Shown: positions 1-8,435 of the stretch, piece after piece | How positions within the stretch are numbered: position 1 is the stretch's first letter | Layout: each line of letters begins with the position of its first letter | Origin: Calditrichota bacterium | GTDB lineage: Bacteria; Calditrichota; Calditrichia; Calditrichales; Calditrichaceae | Direction: 5' to 3' | NCBI GenBank assembly: GCA_024278755.1 | Contig: JAJRSO010000034.1 | Span: 1-46,708, forward strand | DNA: 46,708 bases | Translations under genes and position numbers: made by a program | Notes under the pieces: generated by a model | Database searches by the model: none | What the model was told of the DNA's origin: nothing | Seen by the model: the letters and a program-made list of their open reading frames with translations, nothing else

Positions 1-1
1 A

Positions 2-97
2 ATAAAAGAGCAGGTGCGGCAACGCCTACTAAAAAGTCCGCGGTTTGAACAAGCGCGACAGATCTACCGTTCATTTACGGAAGGAAGCGGAGTATAG
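2..97 (+). CDS. C-terminal end of an unidentified protein (5' truncated by window edge)
   Basis: An open frame enters from the left edge and ends at a TAG whose last base is the first base of the next gene's GTG start (ATAGTG). About 31 residues are visible. They are charged and helical-looking (KEQVRQRLLKSPRF, then EQARQIYRSFTEGSGV). This is too little to name a family. The stop-start overlap suggests translational coupling to the flippase, so a polysaccharide-biosynthesis role such as a glycosyltransferase is a context guess only. Confidence 0.45.
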   Translation: MKEQVRQRLLKSPRFEQARQIYRSFTEGSGV

Positions 98-1548
98 TGG
101 CCGAAACCAAATTCGAAGAGATTCAGCGCAAGTCGGCAAGAGGAATTAAATGGCAGGGTATGGCCGAAATTTTTATGCGTCTGCTGCAATTCATAGTGAC
201 CATTGTTCTGGCGCGTTTGCTGATGCCCAAAGATTTTGGTCTGATTAGTGTGGCGCTTATTTTTACGCAGCTGGCTTTTGCCGTATTTGATTTAGGCTTC
301 AGCGCGGCGCTGGTGCAAAAAAAAGAAGTGCATGAAAAACACCTTTCCACTACTTTTGTAGTTAATATCTTTTCGGCCGTTGTTTTTGCTTTTCTGGTCT
401 TTTTACTCTCTTCAACCATTGCTTCGTACTTCGGCTACCGTCAGCTGAAAAGCATTCTGCGTTTAATGACGCTGATATTTTTCTTCTATGCCTTAAGCTC
501 GGTGCCGCGTGTCCTCTTAATGCGCGCGCTGCGCTTTAAACGGCTAAGCAGTTTGCAGGCCGTATCAACCGTTGTTTATGGAGCAGTGGGTATTGCACTT
601 GCCTTGACCGGCTGGGGGGTTTGGAGTATCGTATTTGCCAGCCTATGCGAGCAATTCATCCTAACATTACTTTTAAACATATTTTCGCGCTGGCGTATTA
701 AATGGAAATTCGAAAAAAATGCATTTAAAGAATTGGCCGGATTTGGCGGCCGGGTTTTGGGAACGCGTATCAGCGCCTATTTTAATAACAATATTCCGAA
801 TTTTGTTATCGGAAAATGGTTGGGCGCGCAGCAACTGGGTTATTTTTCCATTGCTTACCAGCTTACGGAATTTCCGGTACAGCGGATTTCCAAAAATATC
901 TTAAAAGTGATGTTTCCCGCCTTCTCAAAATTGCAGGATTCGTCGGAAGAGTATAACCGCTTACTCTTAAAGGTGATTTATTATTTAGCCCTGCTGGTTT
1001 TTCCCATCTTTACAGGATTGATCCTCATTGCGCCCTATTTTGTTCAAATATTTTACGGAGCGCGCTGGCAGGCGGCCATTGTGCCCATCCAACTGCTTAG
1101 CGTTGTCGGGCTCATCCGATCCTACTGGGTCATCAACAGCCTGGTCTTTCTTTCCAAAGGCCGGCCGGCCGTTGAACTTAGAATTAATATTTTCTATGCG
1201 ATACTAACTATTCCGGTCTTGATGTACGTCGTTCACTTTGATTTGAATACGGTTGTTGCGGCAGTCGTTGCCCTTATTTTTATTTTCTACCAGATTGGTT
1301 TGTACAATGCGCTTCGAATCGTCAAAGTACCCTATTTGCACTTTTTAAAAACCCTGCTGATTCCCGTGTTTGCCACTACTCTGTTTGTACTGTTCCGGCA
1401 GTTTATTTTGCTGCCGCAAACCAATCATCTGTCCGCCATTTGGCAGCTCATTTTAACCGTATTTGTATCGGTGGTTTTGTATATGGTTACGGTTGTCCTG
1501 TTGGATCGCAGTATTGTCGCTAAGCTAAAAGGGTTGATTCGATCGTGA
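97..1548 (+). CDS. Wzx-type polysaccharide flippase (MOP superfamily)
   Basis: An integral inner-membrane protein of 483 residues with about 12-14 hydrophobic segments along its whole length. It fits the polysaccharide transporter branch of the MOP/MATE superfamily, which flips undecaprenyl-linked oligosaccharides to the periplasm. The N-terminal part (about residues 15-60) has the amphipathic lead-in and first helices usual for Wzx proteins, with the segment LARLLMPKDFGLIS typical of the family. The length is normal. The start is a GTG that overlaps the upstream TAG, and GGAAGCGG a few bases upstream can serve as the ribosome site. The stop overlaps the next gene by four bases (GTGA), so the two are probably cotranslated. 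The substrate cannot be told from sequence. Family confidence is high. Confidence 0.85.
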   Translation: MAETKFEEIQRKSARGIKWQGMAEIFMRLLQFIVTIVLARLLMPKDFGLISVALIFTQLAFAVFDLGFSAALVQKKEVHEKHLSTTFVVNIFSAVVFAFLVFLLSSTIASYFGYRQLKSILRLMTLIFFFYALSSVPRVLLMRALRFKRLSSLQAVSTVVYGAVGIALALTGWGVWSIVFASLCEQFILTLLLNIFSRWRIKWKFEKNAFKELAGFGGRVLGTRISAYFNNNIPNFVIGKWLGAQQLGYFSIAYQLTEFPVQRISKNILKVMFPAFSKLQDSSEEYNRLLLKVIYYLALLVFPIFTGLILIAPYFVQIFYGARWQAAIVPIQLLSVVGLIRSYWVINSLVFLSKGRPAVELRINIFYAILTIPVLMYVVHFDLNTVVAAVVALIFIFYQIGLYNALRIVKVPYLHFLKTLLIPVFATTLFVLFRQFILLPQTNHLSAIWQLILTVFVSVVLYMVTVVLLDRSIVAKLKGLIRS

Positions 1549-2759
1549 AAAAGTTTCAGGTAGTTATTATTGGCGGCGGCCCGGCCGGCGCGGCGGCAGC
1601 GCTGTATTTTAAACAGGCGGAAATTACGGTTGCTCTGGTGGATAAGGCGGTTTTTCCGCGAGAGAAATCCTGCGGCGACGGGATTCCTTTAAAAACCATC
1701 CGTCTGCTGGAAGAACTGGGGTTTAACGAAGAGGAACTTTTTGCGGGCGGCTTCCGCATCAGCGGTATGTCGGTCTATGCGCCCTCGGGAGCGGCCGCGC
1801 ATTTTGGCAAGGCTTCCGCGGACAGCGCGACGAAAAGCGGCTGCGTTCCCCGCAGATATTTTGACAATCTCCTTTTTCAGAAAGCAAAGCAGAAAGCCGA
1901 TGCCGTGTATGAAGGCTATAAGCTAAGCGCAATGATTAAAACGGAATCCGGATGGCGGCTGAAATTGCAGGACAGATTTGATAAAAACTATATGGAGATT
2001 GAAACGGGCCTGCTCATCGGAGCGGACGGGTCTGGCTCCTTTACCGCCCGAGAAGGCGGATTGCTGCCGGTAGACACGCGCAACAGTTTTGAAGGATTGC
2101 GTTTGTACTATTCAGGGAAAAAATTCAATAACCGCGTACAGATTTTTTATGACAAGCGGATCCTTCCCGGTTATGTTTGGGTTTTCCCGGTAGCCGAAAA
2201 CAGAGCCAACGTGGGCATTATGGCGCCGCGCCGGAATAACCGGAAAAACAAAACGGGGCTGCACCGGGTGTTTGATGAAATTCTGCGTACAAATCCCGTT
2301 ATTATTGAGGCGCTCAACGGAGCCGAACCCGACAGCCCGATACGGGGCGCTATTCTTCCTTTGGGAAATATGCCGGGAGAGAGAACCGGCAATAATATTG
2401 TTTTGATAGGCTACGCGGCGGCTTCTATTAATCCGCTTACCGGCGGCGGCATCTATTTTGCTCTTCAAAGCGCCCGGGCGGCGGCGCGCGTCGGATCGCA
2501 AGCTCTGCAAAAAGGGAAGGTTTGTAAAGCAGATTTAGCGGCCTATGAAGATTGGTATCAAGAGACGCTTATGCCGGGATTCACTTATGCCGCTTGGTTT
2601 AAGAAGAAGTTTGCTTCGGAAGGCTTTGTAAACGGGTTTATAAAAAGCGCTTCCCGTTTTAAACCGGCCGCCACATTCTTTATGATGATTTACGGCCGTC
2701 CGCTGCCCAGGCGGGTGTTTTGGAATCCATTGTTTTGGGTAAAAGTCTTTTTTGGTTGA
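1545..2759 (+). CDS. FAD-dependent oxidoreductase, geranylgeranyl reductase family
   Basis: A 404-residue flavoprotein. The N-terminal dinucleotide fold VVIIGGGPAGAAAA (about residues 5-18), the following acidic VDK, and the PREKSCGDGI segment (about 38-48) are hallmarks of the geranylgeranyl reductase family. Members reduce isoprenoid double bonds or act as flavin halogenases/hydroxylases. The second FAD motif near residue 285, usually GDAAG, reads GYAAA here, so the conserved Asp is missing. The flanking NPLTGGGIYFAL is normal. The GTG start overlaps the flippase stop by four bases, which points to a joint role, for example acting on a lipid carrier or lipid-linked product (inference). A second, more canonical member of the family lies at 7231-8424. 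Confidence 0.8.
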   Translation: MKKFQVVIIGGGPAGAAAALYFKQAEITVALVDKAVFPREKSCGDGIPLKTIRLLEELGFNEEELFAGGFRISGMSVYAPSGAAAHFGKASADSATKSGCVPRRYFDNLLFQKAKQKADAVYEGYKLSAMIKTESGWRLKLQDRFDKNYMEIETGLLIGADGSGSFTAREGGLLPVDTRNSFEGLRLYYSGKKFNNRVQIFYDKRILPGYVWVFPVAENRANVGIMAPRRNNRKNKTGLHRVFDEILRTNPVIIEALNGAEPDSPIRGAILPLGNMPGERTGNNIVLIGYAAASINPLTGGGIYFALQSARAAARVGSQALQKGKVCKADLAAYEDWYQETLMPGFTYAAWFKKKFASEGFVNGFIKSASRFKPAATFFMMIYGRPLPRRVFWNPLFWVKVFFG

Positions 2760-2854
2760 TTGTAGCCTTAGTCACAGATACTTCTGGATTTGCCATTTAT
2801 ATTGCATTTTAGCGTTAATTTCGAAATTTTTAATCAAAGGTGCATAGAATCCGA

Positions 2855-4813
2855 ATGCGAAAAATATCCATTATAATACTTTTTACATTTTCGGCGATAT
2901 TGGCAAAATCTGACCCGATTTTATGGACAAAGCATGTGATTTCGGATTCATTAAGCGGAGCTAAAAAAATTGTTGCTGTGAATTTGGATAACGATTCCGG
3001 CCGCAATATGGACATTGTTGTTACGGCAAATCCGGAAGAAAACGGTGAAGAAGATGAAGCTCTCGTTAATGTTGTCTGGTTTATGAATGATGGAGAGGAA
3101 CATTTTTTACAATATAATATAGATATGAATTTTGTTGGCGCACGCGGATTAGCGGTGGGCGACTTAACAGGAAACGGTTATGCCGATATTCTTGTCGGTT
3201 CCCGCCGGGCTGACAGTTCTCTGGTTTTGTACAAGAATGACGGCGCCCCGGCGATTGGCCAGTGGCCCCGTGTGAAAATCGGAGGGCCGGCGCCCAACGA
3301 TTATAGCGTGCATATTATCGATCTCGATCAGGATGGACTGCCGGATATTGTGGACGGTATTGGCGACGACGCCGATAATGGGTCCGCAAATTCCGGAATA
3401 TTTGCAGATTCCCTGCGCTGGTTCCGGAATCTTGGAAGCGGCGAGAACGCAGAATTTCAGGCTGGATTGATAGCCTCCTATTCATCTCCCGCAGGAATTG
3501 CTATTGCGGATTTTAACGGGGATAAGCGAATGGATGTGGCAGGTGCGGCCTGGACCAACTATTCTTCAATTTCTGCCGCCACAGACGAAGATATTCGTTG
3601 GTGGAGCATGAATCCGGATACCAGTTTTTTGCAGCAGGCGGTTTTACAGCAAGCCTATGGGGCGAATGGGTTAACGGCAGCGGATATGGATGGAAACGGT
3701 ACTGTGGATTTACTTGCAGCCGGGTACAAAGTTCAAAGCATTGACTGGTTCTCCAATGATGGCAGCGGCTCGTTTGGTTCGATACAAAATGTTGTAACGG
3801 ATTTTAAATATACCCGGAATGTCTGCCCTGCCGATCTGGACGGTGACGGCGATATGGATATCACAGCGGCAGCGGATACGGATAATAAAATTTCCTGGTT
3901 TGAAAACGACGGGCAGCAAAATTTTTCCGAACATAAAGTGGACAGCTTGTTTGATTATGCCTATTTTTCGTTGGCGCAGGATTTGGACGGGGATGGCGAT
4001 ACGGATATTATTGGAACAGCGCAGGGTGCCGGTGTGCTTGCCTGGTGGGAAAATAATCTGGCCGAAGATACTTTACTTGCATCAGGAAATCCGCTTCCCG
4101 TTTCGTTTAATATGGACAGCGTAATCATAGATTTTATAAACGGTTTTTCGGGTGGAAAGACCTCTGTTTTCTACAATCACGGTCTAAATCCTAATCAAAC
4201 ACAGGTAGGCCCCGGATTAAAGAGTGTTGTCCTGAATGGGTTTTATACAATTTATACAAAAGCTTCCGCATACCAGGCCGATATTGAATTTAATTACGAT
4301 CTTGCGGAATGGAGAGGGAGTATTGAAAGTGAAGCCGACCTGCGTATTTGTTTGCAGGATGAGAACGGCTTTTGGGTGATTGTCGGCGATTCTGATCAAA
4401 TCGTGGATACGCAGTCGAAGACAATTACTATCAAGGGAATTGCCGCTGAGCTGCATAAATATTCCTGTTTTACATTGGGTAAAAAAACGTCGGCCAGCGC
4501 AATCTTAAGTGATGGGGGGAAAACGAATGCGTTACGTTTCTCGCTTGCTCAGAATTATCCGAATCCATTTAATCAAACAACGATCATTCCTGTTTTCCTG
4601 TCACAAAGGGCGGAAAAAGCAAGTCTGCAAGTGTACGATGTGCTGGGCAGGAGCATTAAAACAATTTATTCAGGAAGCCTACCGGCCGGGATTAAGCTCT
4701 TTCGCTGGAACGGGAAAGATGATTTGAATCGTTCTATGGCTTCGGGGGTGTATTTCTATAGACTCCAAGTTGAAAACCGTAGTTTTAGCAAACGTTTGAT
4801 TTTGGCGGAATAG
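2855..4813 (+). CDS. Secreted FG-GAP/VCBS beta-propeller protein with T9SS sorting tail
   Basis: A 652-residue exported protein. It starts MRKISIIILFTFSAILAKS, a clear signal peptide; an in-frame GTG 15 bases upstream (2840) is possible but would add five odd residues. Residues about 40-410 contain repeated calcium-binding blades of the DLDGDGDMDI type (FG-GAP/VCBS), predicted to fold as a seven-bladed propeller. A beta-rich region follows (about 415-550). The last ~90 residues start with LAQNYPNPFN and end in a KRLILAE strand, the FlgD-like type A sorting domain recognised by the type IX secretion system. It is therefore a likely cell-surface or released adhesion/binding protein. The ligand is unknown. 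It is a paralogue of the next gene, with 35 bp between them. Confidence 0.85.
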   Translation: MRKISIIILFTFSAILAKSDPILWTKHVISDSLSGAKKIVAVNLDNDSGRNMDIVVTANPEENGEEDEALVNVVWFMNDGEEHFLQYNIDMNFVGARGLAVGDLTGNGYADILVGSRRADSSLVLYKNDGAPAIGQWPRVKIGGPAPNDYSVHIIDLDQDGLPDIVDGIGDDADNGSANSGIFADSLRWFRNLGSGENAEFQAGLIASYSSPAGIAIADFNGDKRMDVAGAAWTNYSSISAATDEDIRWWSMNPDTSFLQQAVLQQAYGANGLTAADMDGNGTVDLLAAGYKVQSIDWFSNDGSGSFGSIQNVVTDFKYTRNVCPADLDGDGDMDITAAADTDNKISWFENDGQQNFSEHKVDSLFDYAYFSLAQDLDGDGDTDIIGTAQGAGVLAWWENNLAEDTLLASGNPLPVSFNMDSVIIDFINGFSGGKTSVFYNHGLNPNQTQVGPGLKSVVLNGFYTIYTKASAYQADIEFNYDLAEWRGSIESEADLRICLQDENGFWVIVGDSDQIVDTQSKTITIKGIAAELHKYSCFTLGKKTSASAILSDGGKTNALRFSLAQNYPNPFNQTTIIPVFLSQRAEKASLQVYDVLGRSIKTIYSGSLPAGIKLFRWNGKDDLNRSMASGVYFYRLQVENRSFSKRLILAE

Positions 4814-4848
4814 ACGGCATATTTATTTAACAGCTTTACGAGAATAAT

Positions 4849-7155
4849 ATGATTATAAAAATAGCATTAGTATTACTTACAGCTTCCATCGTGTTTGCGC
4901 AGGATCCGGTGACCTGGACAAAAAATACGGTTTCCGATCAACTGGAAAAAGCAAAAAAAAATGTTGTGGTTGATATTGATTTGGATGGTGACCTGGATAT
5001 TATCTGTACGGCCAACCCGGAAGGAAGCGGCGCAGAGGATGCGGCGGCCGACAATGTAACCTTGTATTTAAACGATGGCAGCGAAACCTATACTGAGAGT
5101 GTAATCGAATCCACTTTTCGCACTGCACGCGGGCTGGCGAGCGCCGATTTGAATGGCGACGGCTATCCCGATGTGATTGTGGGCAGCCAAAATAGTGACA
5201 GCGCGCTGGTCTGGTATGAAAATCCGACTTCCGGTTATAACAGCGAATGGAGCAAACGGGATATTGGTCCGGCGGCGCCTTTTAACTACTCTGTTTTGGC
5301 CGTGGATTTGGATGATGATGGCAATATGGATATCGTAGACGGCATCGGAGACGCCGCGGCAGGGGGCAGTGTGAGCGGCGATTATATCCGCTGGCTGGAA
5401 AGCGACGGCGGTTCCGTTCCGACCTTTACGGTGAATAATCTTATCAATTATGCTTCTCCCAGTGGAATTGCCGTAGCCGATTTTGACGGTGACTCGGATA
5501 ACGATATTGTGGGAATGGCGTGGCTGAGTTATACGAATCCTTCACCCGTAACCGACGAAGATGTGCGCTGGTGGGCTCAGGGCGCTAACATGATATTTAC
5601 CGAACAGGAAACCATAAAAACAGCCTATGGCGGAAACGATGCAATAGCGGCGGATATTGACGGGGATGAAGATATGGATATTCTTGGCGCCGGTTGGAAG
5701 GCGCAGACCATTGATTGGTGGGCCAACGATGGCGCCGGCAGTTTTGGAAGCAGTTTGCATACCATTAAAACCAGCTTTATACATAGCCGCAGCGCTATAG
5801 CCGCCGATTTGGACGGTGACGCCGATATGGATATTGTAGCATGCGCCGATAATGATAATACGGTATCCTGGTTCGAAAACGATGGCTCGGAGTCGTTTAG
5901 CGAGCATCAGATAAACACTTCATTTTCCTATGCCTATTTTGTTTCTGCCGCGGATATGGATGGAGACGGAGATATGGATGTTGTTGCAACCGCTCAGGAC
6001 GAAGATGGTGGTTCGGGAATTGCCGGACAATTAGCCTGGTGGGAAAGCGATTTGGCGGAAGAAAAATCCATTGCTTCCGGAGACCCGGCCTCAGAATCTT
6101 TTGAATCCGGAAACGTTCTGATTGATTTTCAAAGCGGCTTTAGCGGCGGAAACACATCCGTTTTTTACAATCATAATAAAAATGCTAACCGTTCGGTGTT
6201 GGGCGCCGGAATCCATCATATCGCCGTAAAAGGATTTTATACCATAGTAACGGCGGCTTCTACTTATGACGCGACAATTGATTTTTACTATTCCGGAATT
6301 TCCGAATGGTCGGCCATTTCCGATGAAAATGATCTGGTGATTTGTTATTGGGACCCGGACGCCGGCACGGCGGGACAGTGGGAGCTGTTAAAATCAGGAA
6401 ATCAGACGGTTACCCCTGCTTCGGATAAAATAACCGTAACCGGAATTACGGCGGAACTATTTAAGTATTCCCTGTTTACACTCGGTTCTTCAACCTCCGA
6501 TAATTCTCTGCCGGTTCAGTTACTTTCCTTTAAGGCCAAACTGAAACAGGAAGGAATGGAGCTTTTCTGGGAAACCGCTTCGGAACTAAACAATGCCGGA
6601 TTTGAATTGTGGCGTTCTGCAAGCACGGACAGTGTTTACCGGTTAATCGGCTCCTATAAAACCAATCCGAATTTAAGCGGGCTGGGCAGCTCCAATTACG
6701 GACAGGAATACCGTTTTACCGATACCAATATTTTGCCGGGGGGAACCTACTACTATAAACTGTTTGATGTAACCTATGGCGGGCAGCGAAACGAACTGCG
6801 CAAACTATCCGCAGAGGCGATTCCGGGAGATCTGACTCGTGTTAACGGCGGGCAACTACCCGAAACCATACAGCTTGCTCAGAACTATCCCAATCCGTTT
6901 AACGGTTTTACGATTATCGAATTTACCGTACCGGAAAATAATAAACAGGCCGTTCAGTCGGTGTCGGTTGCCATATTTGATATGAACGGTCGTAAAGTGC
7001 GGGAAATTTTTAACGGGCAAACAGCGGCCGGAACCTATCTGGGACGCTGGGACGGCAGAAACGAAGCGGGACAGCAGGTGAGTACGGGCAGTTATATTTA
7101 TCGCCTTAGCGTTAACGACGTTTCCCGGGCAAAACGGCTACAGTTTGTTAAATAA
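4849..7155 (+). CDS. Secreted FG-GAP/VCBS beta-propeller protein with T9SS sorting tail (longer paralogue)
   Basis: A 768-residue paralogue of the previous gene, similar along the propeller and the following region (shared segments such as ARGLA..DLNGDGYPD, ASPSGIAVADF and SWFENDG). It has a signal peptide ending at FAQD. Residues about 30-400 are FG-GAP/VCBS blades with repeated DxDGDxDxD calcium loops. After about residue 545 it gains a ~110-residue domain absent from its neighbour (LPVQLLSFKAKLKQEG..FELWRSAS..YYYKLFDVTYGG), which looks like the fibronectin-like module often found before T9SS tails. The C-terminal ~90 residues start LAQNYPNPFNG and form the type A sorting tail. A strong terminator hairpin lies 28 bp downstream, ending this transcription unit. 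Confidence 0.87.
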   Translation: MIIKIALVLLTASIVFAQDPVTWTKNTVSDQLEKAKKNVVVDIDLDGDLDIICTANPEGSGAEDAAADNVTLYLNDGSETYTESVIESTFRTARGLASADLNGDGYPDVIVGSQNSDSALVWYENPTSGYNSEWSKRDIGPAAPFNYSVLAVDLDDDGNMDIVDGIGDAAAGGSVSGDYIRWLESDGGSVPTFTVNNLINYASPSGIAVADFDGDSDNDIVGMAWLSYTNPSPVTDEDVRWWAQGANMIFTEQETIKTAYGGNDAIAADIDGDEDMDILGAGWKAQTIDWWANDGAGSFGSSLHTIKTSFIHSRSAIAADLDGDADMDIVACADNDNTVSWFENDGSESFSEHQINTSFSYAYFVSAADMDGDGDMDVVATAQDEDGGSGIAGQLAWWESDLAEEKSIASGDPASESFESGNVLIDFQSGFSGGNTSVFYNHNKNANRSVLGAGIHHIAVKGFYTIVTAASTYDATIDFYYSGISEWSAISDENDLVICYWDPDAGTAGQWELLKSGNQTVTPASDKITVTGITAELFKYSLFTLGSSTSDNSLPVQLLSFKAKLKQEGMELFWETASELNNAGFELWRSASTDSVYRLIGSYKTNPNLSGLGSSNYGQEYRFTDTNILPGGTYYYKLFDVTYGGQRNELRKLSAEAIPGDLTRVNGGQLPETIQLAQNYPNPFNGFTIIEFTVPENNKQAVQSVSVAIFDMNGRKVREIFNGQTAAGTYLGRWDGRNEAGQQVSTGSYIYRLSVNDVSRAKRLQFVK

Positions 7156-7183
7156 TTTTTTAAAAAAGTTTCGATGTATCCTT

Positions 7184-7212
7184 CAGGGAACGCCACCGCG
7201 TTCCCTGTTTTA
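7184..7212 (+). terminator. Rho-independent terminator after the VCBS pair
   Basis: A perfect 10-bp stem CAGGGAACGC / GCGTTCCCTG with loop CACC, followed by TTTTA. It lies between the VCBS stop (7155) and the ATG at 7231. It also rules out the upstream in-frame ATG at 7174 as the start of the next gene, since translation from there would run through the hairpin. Confidence 0.85.
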
Positions 7213-7230
7213 GTTAATTCAAAGAGCATA

Positions 7231-8424
7231 ATGGAAAAATTCGATGTTGTTATTATAGGATCCGGAATTGCCGGTTCGGTACTGGCCCGCCGTCTGGCCG
7301 AGGCGGGGCGCAATGTTTTGCTATTAGAAAAAGATTCGTTTTCGGGGCAGACAACCGCCTGCGGCGGATTATTCGATAAAGCCTATTACGATCGCTATTT
7401 TGCAGATGAAGCGCTCATCGAACAAAAGATAAAAAAAAATGTGTTCATTATGCCCTGGGGAGAAGTTGTCTTCGACTGTGATCAGGTAACGGTAAAACGA
7501 CGTAACTTTGATCGCGGTTTGGCGGAACAGGCAAAGGAAAAGGGCGCGGTTTTACGAAACCGTTCGAAAGCGCTTGATTATCAGATACGGGAAAACGGCG
7601 CCGTAACTATTCGTGTGAAAGAGCTGGAGCAGAAAACCGAATATGATGTACAAACAAAGATAATCGCTTTTGCGGATGGCCCGCAGTCTCTGGCGCGAAA
7701 TAATCCGCGTTTTAATTCGGATAAACATAAACGCTTTTGGGCCTATGCTTACGCTTACGAAACGGCCGGCGTTCCCTTTGAACCCGATAGCATCAAGATT
7801 TATTTAGATAAAGAACTCTTCCCCTGGGGCTATGGTTGGATTTTTCCCAATAAGTCCGATTCGAATATCGGCGTGGGAACGGTATTGGCCGGAAAGATCG
7901 GTAATCCGCAGATTAAGAAAAAACTGTTCCATTTTATTGATGTATACAAGCGCACGGCGGAGCTTTTGAGCGGCAGTGAAATAATTGATAAAAAGGGCGG
8001 GTTTATCCCTATGTATCTAATTGATACGTTTGCGGACGACGCGCAGGTTGTGCTTGGAGACGCCGCCGGAATGGTGAGTCCGCTGTTTGGCGCCGGAATC
8101 GATTATGCGATGGACGCCGCCGAAGCCTGTGCTCCGGTTTTAATTAAGGCGTTGGAAAAGGAAGATTTCTCTCGCGCCGCTCTGCTGGAATATGAACAAA
8201 TCATTAAAAAGAGCTTTGTTGCCGATCTGAAAAAACAGATTATGATAGCGCGGATTATTGTTTCCAGTTTGAAATTCGGCCGCCACTGGGCCATAAAAAT
8301 CCTGGCGGTGATTGCCTTCGGCGTAAAATATTCGCGCTGGAATAAGATTAAAATTTTGTTTTATCCGCTGCTGGGGAAGCCTGACAGCCTGAAAAGCGTT
8401 TTAGAAAATATGAATCATAAATAA
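7231..8424 (+). CDS. FAD-dependent oxidoreductase, geranylgeranyl reductase family (second copy)
   Basis: A 397-residue flavoprotein starting MEKFDVVIIGSGIAGSV, the FAD-binding Rossmann motif, with AAAGAG upstream as ribosome site. The cysteine-containing segment TACGGLF (near residue 47) and the motif VVLGDAAGMVSPLFGAGIDYAM (near 285) match the geranylgeranyl reductase family. The GDAAG Asp is present, unlike in the copy at 1545-2759. The family reduces prenyl chains of lipids, quinones or dolichol-like carriers, or acts as hydroxylase/halogenase; the substrate here is unknown. It lies 11 bp before the radical SAM gene and very likely forms an operon with it. Confidence 0.82.
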   Translation: MEKFDVVIIGSGIAGSVLARRLAEAGRNVLLLEKDSFSGQTTACGGLFDKAYYDRYFADEALIEQKIKKNVFIMPWGEVVFDCDQVTVKRRNFDRGLAEQAKEKGAVLRNRSKALDYQIRENGAVTIRVKELEQKTEYDVQTKIIAFADGPQSLARNNPRFNSDKHKRFWAYAYAYETAGVPFEPDSIKIYLDKELFPWGYGWIFPNKSDSNIGVGTVLAGKIGNPQIKKKLFHFIDVYKRTAELLSGSEIIDKKGGFIPMYLIDTFADDAQVVLGDAAGMVSPLFGAGIDYAMDAAEACAPVLIKALEKEDFSRAALLEYEQIIKKSFVADLKKQIMIARIIVSSLKFGRHWAIKILAVIAFGVKYSRWNKIKILFYPLLGKPDSLKSVLENMNHK

Positions 8425-8435
8425 GATGTGAGCTT

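Noticed and set aside
7174-7230. Upstream in-frame ATG extending the second flavoprotein by 19 residues
   Set aside because: The extension crosses a perfect terminator hairpin and gives an N-terminus unlike the family; ATG 7231 has a ribosome site and starts right at the FAD motif.
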